The notes under the pieces are model-generated. The model did no database searches, was not told the origin of the DNA, and saw nothing but the letters and a program-made list of their open reading frames with translations. DNA of 10,264 nt from Chloroflexota bacterium (lineage in GTDB: Bacteria; Chloroflexota; Limnocylindria; Limnocylindrales; CSP1-4), in NCBI GenBank assembly GCA_025935655.1, contig JAICUV010000111.1, positions 1 to 10,264 of the forward strand, given 5' to 3'. Made by a program: the position numbers and the translations under genes. This document shows, in pieces, positions 1-8,012 of the stretch (position 1 is the stretch's first letter; each line of letters starts with the position of its first letter).

Positions 1-548
1 CAGCGCCGGACCTCGCCGAACAGGCGCCAGATCGGGATCCGGGGAACCATCCCACGCCGGGCGTAGAGCCCGTTGGAGATCGGCTGGACCGCGTCCGTGC
101 ACATGCCCCAGGTGTGGATCCTGCTGTCGTACGGCGTGTCCGGGCCGGGGACCGCCGGCCCGCCCGGGTCCACGCCGCGGCCCGCCTGTGCGTGGTCCAT
201 GAGCGCCTGGCCCAGCCCGCTCGCCTGGGCGTCCGGGTGGACGAACAGCATCGCGAGGAACCACAGGCCCTCGCGCACGGACGCCGCGCTGAACCCCACG
301 ATCCCGCCACCCGTGCGGACCGCGACCCAGAAGCGGTCCGGGTCGGTGTCCATGAGGTGCGCCAGCAGCCGGCGGAGCGGCGCGAGGTCGTCGGGCATCG
401 TCGGCTGGTTGAGGCGCGACTGGTAGTCCTCGATCCCCGCCTTCCAGATCCGGGTGCAGGCAACGAGGTCCTCGGAGGTGCCCTGCCGGTACCGCACGTC
501 GCCCGCGGCGATCCCGTCTCCCGATCCCGCGCCACCGGAAGCGGTCAT
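1..548 (-). CDS. GNAT-family N-acetyltransferase, 3' end missing
   Basis: This gene starts at ATG 548 and runs off the left edge with 182 complete codons and no stop. GNAT enzymes transfer an acyl group from acyl-CoA to an amine; the substrate here cannot be predicted. The fold is suggested by a central strand (RFWVAVRTGGGIVGF, residues 72-86), then a second strand followed by the acyl-CoA pyrophosphate loop Q108-x-x-G111-L-G113 and helix (motif A). A C-terminal N-G-L-Y-A-R-R-G-M segment at about 159-167 matches the usual motif B position. The loop between motifs A and B is long and rich in Gly and Pro (about residues 121-145). The first 16 residues are Gly/Ala/Ser-rich and probably disordered. 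The start lies 3 nt after the prfB stop (TGACCGATG) with no clear Shine-Dalgarno sequence, which suggests co-transcription and coupled translation with prfB. The family call is firm; the function is open. Confidence 0.8.
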   Translation of the reverse strand, partial: MTASGGAGSGDGIAAGDVRYRQGTSEDLVACTRIWKAGIEDYQSRLNQPTMPDDLAPLRRLLAHLMDTDPDRFWVAVRTGGGIVGFSAASVREGLWFLAMLFVHPDAQASGLGQALMDHAQAGRGVDPGGPAVPGPDTPYDSRIHTWGMCTDAVQPISNGLYARRGMVPRIPIWRLFGEVRR

Positions 549-551
549 CGG

Positions 552-1677
552 TCAGTCGTCCGCGTCGCCGTCCGCGCTCGGCGGCCGTCCCGTCGCGAGT
601 CGCTCCAGCTCCGCCTGCATGAACGGGTCGAGGTCCCCGTCGAGGACCGCGCCCGTGTTCGAGGTCTCGTGGCCCGTGCGCAGGTCCTTGACCATCTGGT
701 AGGGGTGGAGGACGTAGCTCCGGATCTGGTTGCCCCAGCCCGCGGTCACGTGCTCGCCGCGCAGCTTGCGCAGCTCCTCCTCGCGCTTCTCGAGCTCCAC
801 CTCCAGGAGCCTCGACTTGAGGACGCGGATCGCGATCTCGCGGTTCTGGGTCGCGGACCGCTCGTTCTGGACCGCCACGACGATCCCGGTCGGGACGTGG
901 GTCAGGCGGATCGCGGACTCGGTCTTCTGGACATGCTGGCCGCCCGCGCCCGAGGACCGGAACGTGTCCACGCGGATCTCGTCCCAGTTGAGCTCGATCG
1001 CGACGTCCTCGTCCGCCTCGGGCATGACCTCGATCAGGGCGAACGTCGTCTGGCGCCGGTTCTGCGCGTCGTAGGGGCTGATCCGGACAAGGCGGTGGAC
1101 GCCGCGCTCGGCGCGCAGCCAGCCGTAGGCGAAGCGGCCCGTGACCGTGACCGTCGCGCTCTTGATCCCGGCCTGGTCGCCCTCCTGGGAGTCCACGACG
1201 TCGGCCTTGAACTTGTGGCGCTTCGCCCACTGGAGGTACATGCGCAGCAGCATCTCGGCCCAGTCGGTGGCCTCGGTGCCGCCGGCGCCCGCGCTGATCG
1301 AGAGGACCGCGTTCTTGGCGTCGTACTCGCCGCTGAACAGGAGCAGCGTGCGCTCGCGGTCGAACTCCGTCCCCAGCGTCACCGCCTCGCGCTCGAGATC
1401 CGCCTCGGTCTCCGCGTCCGGAGAGTCGGCGAGGAGGTCCAGGAGCTCGACGAGGTCGTCCGCGCGCTTCTCGATGGAGCGCCAGAGCGCGACCTCCTCG
1501 CGCAGCCCCTCGGCCTCGCGGGTGACCTTCTGCGCCTCGCGCTGGTCGTCCCAGAACCCGGGCTCGATCGCACGCGCGTCGAGCTCGGCGACACGCGACT
1601 CCTTGGCGGCTAGGTCAAAGACGCCCCGAGGTCGACCGGATCCGCTCCGCGAGGTCCCTGATGGCGGCGGCGTCCAC
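552..1677 (-). CDS. prfB: Peptide chain release factor 2, made by +1 programmed frameshift
   Basis: RF2 recognises UGA and UAA in the ribosomal A site and triggers peptidyl-tRNA hydrolysis. The zero frame begins at GTG 1677 and reads 20 codons ending in CTT, then an in-frame TGA (1617-1615). Skipping one T restores a frame of 354 codons that ends at TGA 554-552, giving 374 aa (E. coli 365). I checked that the shifted frame is open from 1616 to 554. The catalytic GGQ is at residues 245-247 in SSGAGGQ. The stop-codon recognition tripeptide is at 200-202, the family's usual 45 residues before GGQ, and reads SPY rather than the standard SPF. The N-terminal coiled-coil domain includes P-G-F-W-D-D, typical of RF2. 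An acidic tail (DGDADD) closes the protein. The GTG start shares one base with the TAG stop of the cysteine-rich gene, so translation is probably coupled. The transcript likely begins at the promoter near 2018 and continues into the GNAT gene. Confidence 0.97.
1614..1627 (-). promoter_or_regulatory. RF2 autoregulatory +1 frameshift site
   Basis: Read on the minus strand the site is GGGG-CGT-CTT-TGA-C. The CTT codon is the slippery P-site codon, followed by the in-frame stop TGA with C as the next base, the weak termination context typical of RF2 sites. A GGGG stretch (1627-1624) lies 3 nt before CTT, where E. coli prfB has its AGGGGG stimulator that pairs with the 16S anti-Shine-Dalgarno. When RF2 is scarce, termination at UGA is slow and the ribosome slips from CUU to UUU, then reads GAC in the +1 frame, raising RF2. 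The position after about 20 codons and the match of both flanking frames to RF2 make this nearly certain. Confidence 0.96.
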
Positions 1678-1913
1678 TAGCCGCGGACCTGCAGGTCCTG
1701 GAGCAGGATCGGACGGAGCTCGATCAGCCGAAGGGCGGTCTTGCTCCGGGCGACGACGGGGTTCACGCAGGGGCAGTACGAGTTGTGGGGACAGACACCA
1801 CAGTTGCCATCGCAGTCAAGGGCGGCGGCGTAGCTGCAGTTTCGGCAATCCCGTTCGCAAGCGATCAGATCGACGAACTGGGCTTCCTCAGCCTGCTTCA
1901 CAAGCTCCCTCAC
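1677..1913 (-). CDS. 78-aa cysteine-rich protein with two CX3CX2C units
   Basis: I do not recognise this family. The chosen start is GTG 1913, preceded by AAGGA with 5-nt spacing; a second GTG at 1901 would give 74 aa. Eight cysteines lie at residues 19, 23, 26, 34, 38, 41, 47 and 49. They form two CX3CX2C units (CERDCRNC and CDGNCGVC, 15 residues apart) followed by CPHNSYCPC with a histidine at 43. The remainder is a short helix-like N-terminus and a basic, leucine-rich C-terminus. Such spacing suits an Fe-S cluster or zinc; CX3CX2C is also the radical SAM cluster motif, but the protein is far too small to be such an enzyme. No signal peptide or membrane segment is seen, so it is probably cytoplasmic. 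It is first in the operon, and its TAG stop overlaps the prfB GTG by one base. About 15 of 78 codons end in A or T, which looks higher than its neighbours and may indicate a different history. Confidence 0.75.
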   Translation of the reverse strand: MRELVKQAEEAQFVDLIACERDCRNCSYAAALDCDGNCGVCPHNSYCPCVNPVVARSKTALRLIELRPILLQDLQVRG

Positions 1914-2018
1914 TCCTGTCCTTCGCTTGTCGTTCGGGCGTGACGATTGGGACGGGGCGCCGAGGAGGTGCTCGGGCTTGGCGTGGGCTGCGGCGCCGGT
2001 CCCTGGGGGCGAAGAACT
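1914..2018 (-). other. Predicted 5' leader of the cysteine-rich gene and prfB
   Basis: If transcription starts about 7 nt after the -10 box, the untranslated leader is about 105 nt, which is long for this compact genome. It contains a 5-bp hairpin at 1960-1975 (CCGAG, loop CACCTC, CTCGG), whose loop and 3' arm include an anti-Shine-Dalgarno-like CACCTCCT. That segment could in principle pair with the AGGAGTG around the GTG start, with one bulge. The pairing is only a possibility read by eye, and no known riboswitch class is recognised. Confidence 0.3.
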
Positions 2019-2024
2019 CGTCCG

Positions 2025-2053
2025 AGTATAGGCGCGGGTTTCTCGTAATCCAA
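2025..2053 (-). promoter_or_regulatory. Sigma-70-type promoter for the cysteine-rich gene-prfB operon
   Basis: On the minus strand a -35 box TTGGAT (2053-2048) and a -10 box TATACT (2030-2025) are separated by exactly 17 bp. In a sequence this rich in G and C such a match is unlikely by chance. The predicted start of transcription is near 2018. The 9-mer CCTATACTC around the -10 is repeated at the secA promoter, suggesting the same housekeeping sigma factor. The promoter separates the ydcF end from the downstream operon. Confidence 0.75.
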
Positions 2054-2091
2054 GGGGGTGAACGGGGATTGGGACGGAAATTTGGCCGAAA

Positions 2092-2107
2092 CACGCCGAT
2101 CGGCGTG
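2092..2107. repeat. 16-bp perfect palindrome CACGCCGATCGGCGTG
   Basis: This self-complementary sequence lies between the ydcF stop and the downstream promoter, about 39 bp upstream of the -35 box. As RNA on the minus strand it would form a 6-bp stem with a GATC loop followed by TTT, so it might be a weak intrinsic terminator for the secA-ydcF transcript. Alternatively it could be a dimeric regulator site upstream of the promoter. The T-run is too short to decide. The rest of the gap from 1914 to 2176 shows no gene. Confidence 0.45.
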
Positions 2108-2176
2108 ACCGTTGACGGGATTCGCCCGCCTGCACGGGGCGGTGACGCGTCCGGCGGCGCGATCCGGGTGCGCTCG

Positions 2177-2802
2177 TCAGCCGCCGGGCAGCTCCTCGGG
2201 CGCCGTCCCGCCGGTGGCGAAGTACAGCGCGAGCGCCCCCAGCTCGTGGGCCGTGGCCCGCAGCCGTCGCTCGAGGTCCGCATCCACGGGCGACGTTCGC
2301 GTCGGCGACCCGTACGCCTCGAGGCCGAGATCCGAGGCGATCCGCAGGACCCGGTACATGTGCGTCGGGTCGGAGACGAAGACGGCGGATCGCAGGCCGC
2401 GCTGGTCGAGCTCGCCGGCGACGGCCCGGAGCGAGTCCAGCGTGTTGTGGGCGCGGTCCTCGCCGAAGATGGCCGAGGCCGGGACCCCGTGCGCGATCGC
2501 GTACTGGCGCGCGACGGCGGCCTCCGTCGTCCGGTCGCCGGCCTGCTTGCCGCCGGTCACGACGAACCTCGGCGCGACGCCCGCGCGGTAGAGCGCCACG
2601 GCGTGCTGGAGCCGTGCCTCGAAGACCGGGGAGGGCCGCCCGTCGTACTGGGCCGCACCGAGGACCACGATCGCGTCAGCCGGACGCTCCTCGTCGGCGG
2701 CGCCCTGCTGCCAGATCCGGAGCACGGCGAACCCGCCCGCCAGCGCGACGGCAAGCCCGGCGACCAGCGCACCCCGCACGACGATCGACGTGATCCGGCC
2801 GA

Positions 2803-2818
<16 letters not shown>
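2177..2818 (-). CDS. YdcF/SanA-like DUF218 protein, membrane-anchored
   Basis: The product has 213 aa from GTG 2818. A basic N-terminus is followed by one transmembrane segment at about residues 11-35, and the rest is a soluble DUF218 domain, probably outside the membrane. Family features visible are DAIVVLGAAQYDG (48-60), the VVTGGK strand-loop (86-91), TTEAAVARQYAIAHGVP (97-113), an N-T-L-D-S-L segment (125-130) and VSDPTHMYR (148-156) with its histidine. Members such as E. coli SanA and YdcF are linked to envelope integrity; their biochemical role is poorly defined. The start overlaps the 3' end of secA by 16 nt with no strong ribosome-binding site, which favours translational coupling to secA. 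An internal GTG at 2779 would remove half of the transmembrane segment and is less likely. The domain call is firm, the start moderately so. Confidence 0.85.
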
Positions 2819-5850
<3,032 letters not shown>

Positions 5851-5859
5851 GGCCGGGTG

Positions 5860-5865
5860 AGTATA
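5860..5865 (-). promoter_or_regulatory. -10 box giving a nearly leaderless secA mRNA
   Basis: A perfect TATACT lies 9 nt before the secA ATG, so transcription would start only about 3 nt upstream of the start codon. No Shine-Dalgarno sequence is present in the CACCCGGCC that separates them, in agreement with leaderless translation. The 17 bp upstream end at GGAGGC, so there is no recognisable -35 box. The core CCTATACTC is identical to that of the promoter at 2025-2030. Confidence 0.6.
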
Positions 5866-5879
5866 GGGTGACTCGCCGG

Positions 5880-5897
5880 GGCGCCTCCTTCGGCGCC
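5880..5897. repeat. Inverted repeat over the secA -35 region
   Basis: Two GGCGCC arms (5880-5885 and 5892-5897) flank a 6-nt spacer. Because the arms cover the place where the secA -35 box would be, this may be a regulator site that replaces -35 contacts. It could also be the stem of a terminator-like hairpin for upstream transcription, although no T-run follows. GGCGCC is a common palindrome in G+C-rich DNA, so chance is possible. Confidence 0.3.
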
Positions 5898-6196
5898 TGG
5901 TGCCGGCGTGCGTGCGGCGACCGGCCGGCCCGCCTGCCGCACCTCCACCCGACGGCGTCCTGCGCCCCCGCCTGGACGGCGCCGCCTTGCCCCTCGCGCC
6001 TCGCGAAGGCGCACCTACCACTGGAGCGAGTGTTGGGGTGACGAACATGCTCGCGAAGGCCCACGTACGCCTCGGGATGGTAGGTGGGCCCGATTCGAGC
6101 CCCGGGCCGACGCCAACACTCCTCCCAGTTGTGCCTGAGAAGATGCGTCCCGCGTGCCGGACCGCCGCGGCGCCTGGCCCTCGACCGAGCGATCCA

Positions 6197-6325
6197 TCAC
6201 CACGGGCGGCTCGGGCGGCTGGACCAGGACGCCTGGACCGGGCAGCGCGAGCCCCTGCCACCAGCAAGGAAGACGAGGACGATGCCCGCCCCCATGACGC
6301 CGGCCACGGCCAGCGCGCGACCCAT
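6197..6325 (-). CDS. 42-aa ORF with signal sequence, possibly a frameshifted paralogue
   Basis: The ATG at 6325 shares one base with the stop of the 79-aa gene (TGATG), a classical coupling arrangement. The product begins MGRALAVAGVMGAG and carries one hydrophobic segment (about 5-22), then a short basic tail ending in W. The first 21 residues match the neighbouring 79-aa protein at about 12 positions (M-x-R-A-L-x-V-x-G-V-x-G-x-G). If one G were added to the G4 run at 6252-6255, the frame would continue into a Pro-rich stretch (VLVQPPEPPVVMDRS) that again resembles the neighbour and stays open to a stop at 6015. So it may be a broken or mis-sequenced duplicate, or a true mini-protein that ends at 6197. 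Confidence 0.4.
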   Translation of the reverse strand: MGRALAVAGVMGAGIVLVFLAGGRGSRCPVQASWSSRPSRPW

Positions 6326-6564
6326 CAGGGCTGGTCGGACCCCACGACGACGCCCTTCTCGTTGACGGTGACGTCATCGATCCCCACCGCGGGCATCGGC
6401 ATCGGCGCGGGGATCGCGATCCCCTTCTCGACGGAGACGCCGCCGCCCCACGCCATGTTCACCGTGCCGCCGTTGGGGAACAGGGTCGCCGCCAGCGCCG
6501 CCGCGCCGAACACGATGGCCGTTCCCAGCCCCAGGACGCCGCTGACGACAAGTGCTCTGTGCAT
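6325..6564 (-). CDS. 79-aa protein with signal sequence or membrane anchor
   Basis: I do not recognise the family. The ATG at 6564 is preceded by GGGGG at about 6-nt spacing, a weak ribosome-binding site. The N-terminus MHRALVVSGVLGLG continues as a hydrophobic helix to about residue 27, with A-L-A-A at 23-26 as a possible signal peptidase site. The remaining 50 residues are Gly-rich, then Pro/Met-rich (IPAPMPMPAV, about 51-60), and end in a short valine-rich segment with acidic residues. The mature part would lie outside the cytoplasm. The gene follows the 86-aa membrane protein by 42 nt and overlaps the next ORF by 1 nt, so it is probably part of the gyrA-prs transcript. Third positions are strongly G/C, supporting real coding. 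Confidence 0.6.
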   Translation of the reverse strand: MHRALVVSGVLGLGTAIVFGAAALAATLFPNGGTVNMAWGGGVSVEKGIAIPAPMPMPAVGIDDVTVNEKGVVVGSDQP

Positions 6565-6577
6565 CGTGACCCCCGGA

Positions 6578-6594
6578 CGCCGGACGAGCCGGCG
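6578..6594 (-). repeat. Intercistronic hairpin
   Basis: The arms CGCCGG and CCGGCG enclose a 5-nt loop between the stop of the 86-aa gene and the start of the 79-aa gene. No T-run follows, so it is not a good intrinsic terminator. It may act in mRNA processing or stability, or merely reflect high G+C content. Confidence 0.3.
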
Positions 6595-6606
6595 CGGTTC
6601 CCGGGC

Positions 6607-6867
6607 TCAGCCGGGGAGCGAGAAGAGACGAGTGCCGTACCCGACGACGATGATCCCGAACGTCACCAGCGCGAGCACGACCCAGAACAGGACGCTTCGG
6701 AGCGTGCTCGTGGGGTGCATCTCGGGGTTCGAGAGCGCGGGGAGCTTGCCGCCCTTGAGCGACGCGCCCCAGCGCGGCGAGCGGAGCTGGTTCCGCCAGT
6801 TCTGGTCCGTGACGGGCCGGGGCTCGAGGCCGCCCTTGCCGTCGGGGCGGTGCAGCTGCAGGCTCAT
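6607..6867 (-). CDS. 86-aa single-pass membrane protein
   Basis: The family is not recognised. The start ATG 6867 is preceded by GGAG with 4-nt spacing (CCCGGAGACCCATG). The first 50 residues are polar, basic and proline-containing (RPDGKGGLEPRPV, then QNWRNQLRSPRWG), with a short N-P-E-M-H-P-T segment at 47-53. One transmembrane helix of about 20 residues follows (about 57-77), and the protein ends in YGTRLFSLPG. With a basic N-terminus before the helix, the N-side is predicted to be cytoplasmic. The gene starts 23 nt after the prs stop and so probably belongs to the gyrA-prs operon. Nothing in the sequence indicates a catalytic role; a small membrane adaptor is possible but unproven. Confidence 0.7.
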   Translation of the reverse strand: MSLQLHRPDGKGGLEPRPVTDQNWRNQLRSPRWGASLKGGKLPALSNPEMHPTSTLRSVLFWVVLALVTFGIIVVGYGTRLFSLPG

Positions 6868-6890
6868 GGGTCTCCGGGTTGGGTGGCCGG

Positions 6891-8012
6891 TCAGGCGCCG
6901 GCCGATGCGGGCATCGCTGATGGTACGTCGTCGTCGGCGGCGGGAGCGTCGTCCGGGAGTGCCGGTGGGGTGGTCCCCTCGCGCCGGCCGCCGCCGAACC
7001 CGTCCTCCCACAGGAGCATCTCCTGGGTGAACGAGACCTCGGAGCTGAACAGCGCGCCCACGGATTCGCCGCGGTGGATCCGCTTGATCGCCTCGCCGAT
7101 GAGCGGCGCGACCGAGAGGACCTTGAGCTTCTCGATCTGGCGCGACGGCGACAGCGGGATCGTGTCGGTGATGACGACCTCGCGCAGCGCCGAGTTGGCG
7201 ATCCGCTCGACCGCAGGATCGGACAGCACGCCGTGGGTTGCGCAGGCGTAGATCTCGGTCACGCCCTCGCGCTCGAGCGCACGGGTGATCTCGATGAGCG
7301 TCCCGGCCGTGTCGATCTCGTCGTCCACGATGATCGCGCGCTTCCCGCGGACCTCGCCGATGACGTTCATCACCTCGGCCCGGTCGAGGTTGCCGTGACG
7401 CCGCTTCTCGACGATCGCCAGCGGGGCGTCGACGAGCTCGGCGAACGCACGGGCGCGCTTCGCGAACCCGAGGTCCGTCACCACGACGAGGTCCTCGAGG
7501 TGCATGTCGATGAAGTAGCGGCTCAGCATGTGGACCGCGGTGAGCTCGTCCACGGGGATGTTGAAGAACCCCTGGATCTGGCCCTGGTGGAGGTCCATCG
7601 TGAGCATCCGGTCCGCGCCGGCCACCGAGATCATGTCCGCGATGAGGCGGGCGGTGATCGGGACGCGCGGCTGGTCCTTCTTGTCCGAGCGGCCGTACGC
7701 GTAGTACGGGACCACGGCGGTGATCCGCCCCGCGGAGGCCCGCTTGAACGCGTCGATCATGATCAGGAGCTCCATGATCGACTGGTTCACCGGCCGCGAT
7801 GTGGGCTGGACGAGGAAGATGTCCTTCTCGCGGACGTTGTCCAGGATGCGCACGAAGATGTTCTCGTTCGCGAACTGGAACACCTCGGCCTGGCCGGGCT
7901 CGCTGGCGAGCCAGTGCGCGATCTTGCGGGCCAACTCCGGGTTGGCGTTGCCGTGGTAGATCTCGTACTGGTCTACGTACACGCCTGCCTCCCGGTCGCC
8001 GAAGGCGGTCAC
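6891..8012 (-). CDS. prs: Ribose-phosphate pyrophosphokinase (PRPP synthetase)
   Basis: The enzyme makes PRPP from ribose 5-phosphate and ATP, feeding purine, pyrimidine, histidine, tryptophan and NAD synthesis. The product has 373 aa, against about 315 usual. Visible motifs are FANENIFVRI (47-56), SRPVNQSIMELLIMIDAFKR (72-91), the ATP/flexible loop YYAYGRSDKKDQPRVPITARL (103-123), DLHQGQIQGFF (140-150) and the PRPP loop VDDEIDTAGT (229-238). The loop reads Y-G-R-S-D-K-K where E. coli has Y-A-R-Q-D-R, and E232 replaces the usual hydrophobic residue of DDMIDT. An extra tail of about 40 residues (333-373) is Gly/Pro/Asp-rich and probably disordered. The ATG at 8012 overlaps the gyrA TGA in ATGA, so translation is coupled to gyrA; the pairing of these two genes in one operon is not standard. 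The assignment is firm. Confidence 0.96.
   Translation of the reverse strand: MTAFGDREAGVYVDQYEIYHGNANPELARKIAHWLASEPGQAEVFQFANENIFVRILDNVREKDIFLVQPTSRPVNQSIMELLIMIDAFKRASAGRITAVVPYYAYGRSDKKDQPRVPITARLIADMISVAGADRMLTMDLHQGQIQGFFNIPVDELTAVHMLSRYFIDMHLEDLVVVTDLGFAKRARAFAELVDAPLAIVEKRRHGNLDRAEVMNVIGEVRGKRAIIVDDEIDTAGTLIEITRALEREGVTEIYACATHGVLSDPAVERIANSALREVVITDTIPLSPSRQIEKLKVLSVAPLIGEAIKRIHRGESVGALFSSEVSFTQEMLLWEDGFGGGRREGTTPPALPDDAPAADDDVPSAMPASAGA

Larger units (their letters stand above)
5851..6196 (-). other. Gene-free spacer rich in inverted repeats upstream of secA
   Basis: No convincing gene was found on either strand here. Structure is abundant: a 6-bp hairpin GCGCCT/AGGCGC at 5996-6012; a long hairpin at 6058-6090 with 7-bp arms GGCCCAC/GTGGGCC, one mismatch and 3 further pairs; a 6-bp hairpin GGCCCG/CGGGCC at 6087-6108; and a direct repeat TCGCGAAGGC at 6001-6010 and 6051-6060. 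In addition CACCTACCA (6012-6020) pairs with TGGTAGGTG (6078-6086), and GAGTGTTGG (6028-6036) pairs with CCAACACTC (6113-6121); the two pairings interleave. This could be a structured leader or untranslated RNA of the upstream operon. It matches no RNA family I recognise; SRP RNA, tmRNA and RNase P signatures are absent. Confidence 0.5.

Noticed and set aside
114..1613. A plus-strand open frame of about 500 codons lies opposite prfB and the GNAT gene.
   Set aside because: It has the same antisense codon-bias origin; the product is low-complexity and both minus-strand genes have clear family motifs.
1685..1698. A 14-bp perfect palindrome GGACCTGCAGGTCC lies at the end of the cysteine-rich gene.
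   Set aside because: It lies inside coding sequence (DLQVR) and is short; with no T-run or second copy seen, chance is the simplest explanation.
1914..2135. The cysteine-rich frame stays open upstream to an ATG at 2135, giving 152 aa.
   Set aside because: The upstream part would include the promoter and leader, has atypical composition, and lacks a ribosome-binding site, while GTG 1913 has AAGGA at good spacing.
6084..6110. ATTCGAGCC in a hairpin resembles a tRNA T-loop.
   Set aside because: The flanking 5-bp stem required around TTCGA does not pair, and no anticodon or D arm is present upstream on either strand.
5851..6267. The secA frame stays open for another 139 codons upstream of ATG 5850.
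   Set aside because: The upstream translation is Arg/Gly/Ala-rich without SecA similarity, whereas MRFISRFFDTNDREV at 5850 aligns with the normal SecA N-terminus.
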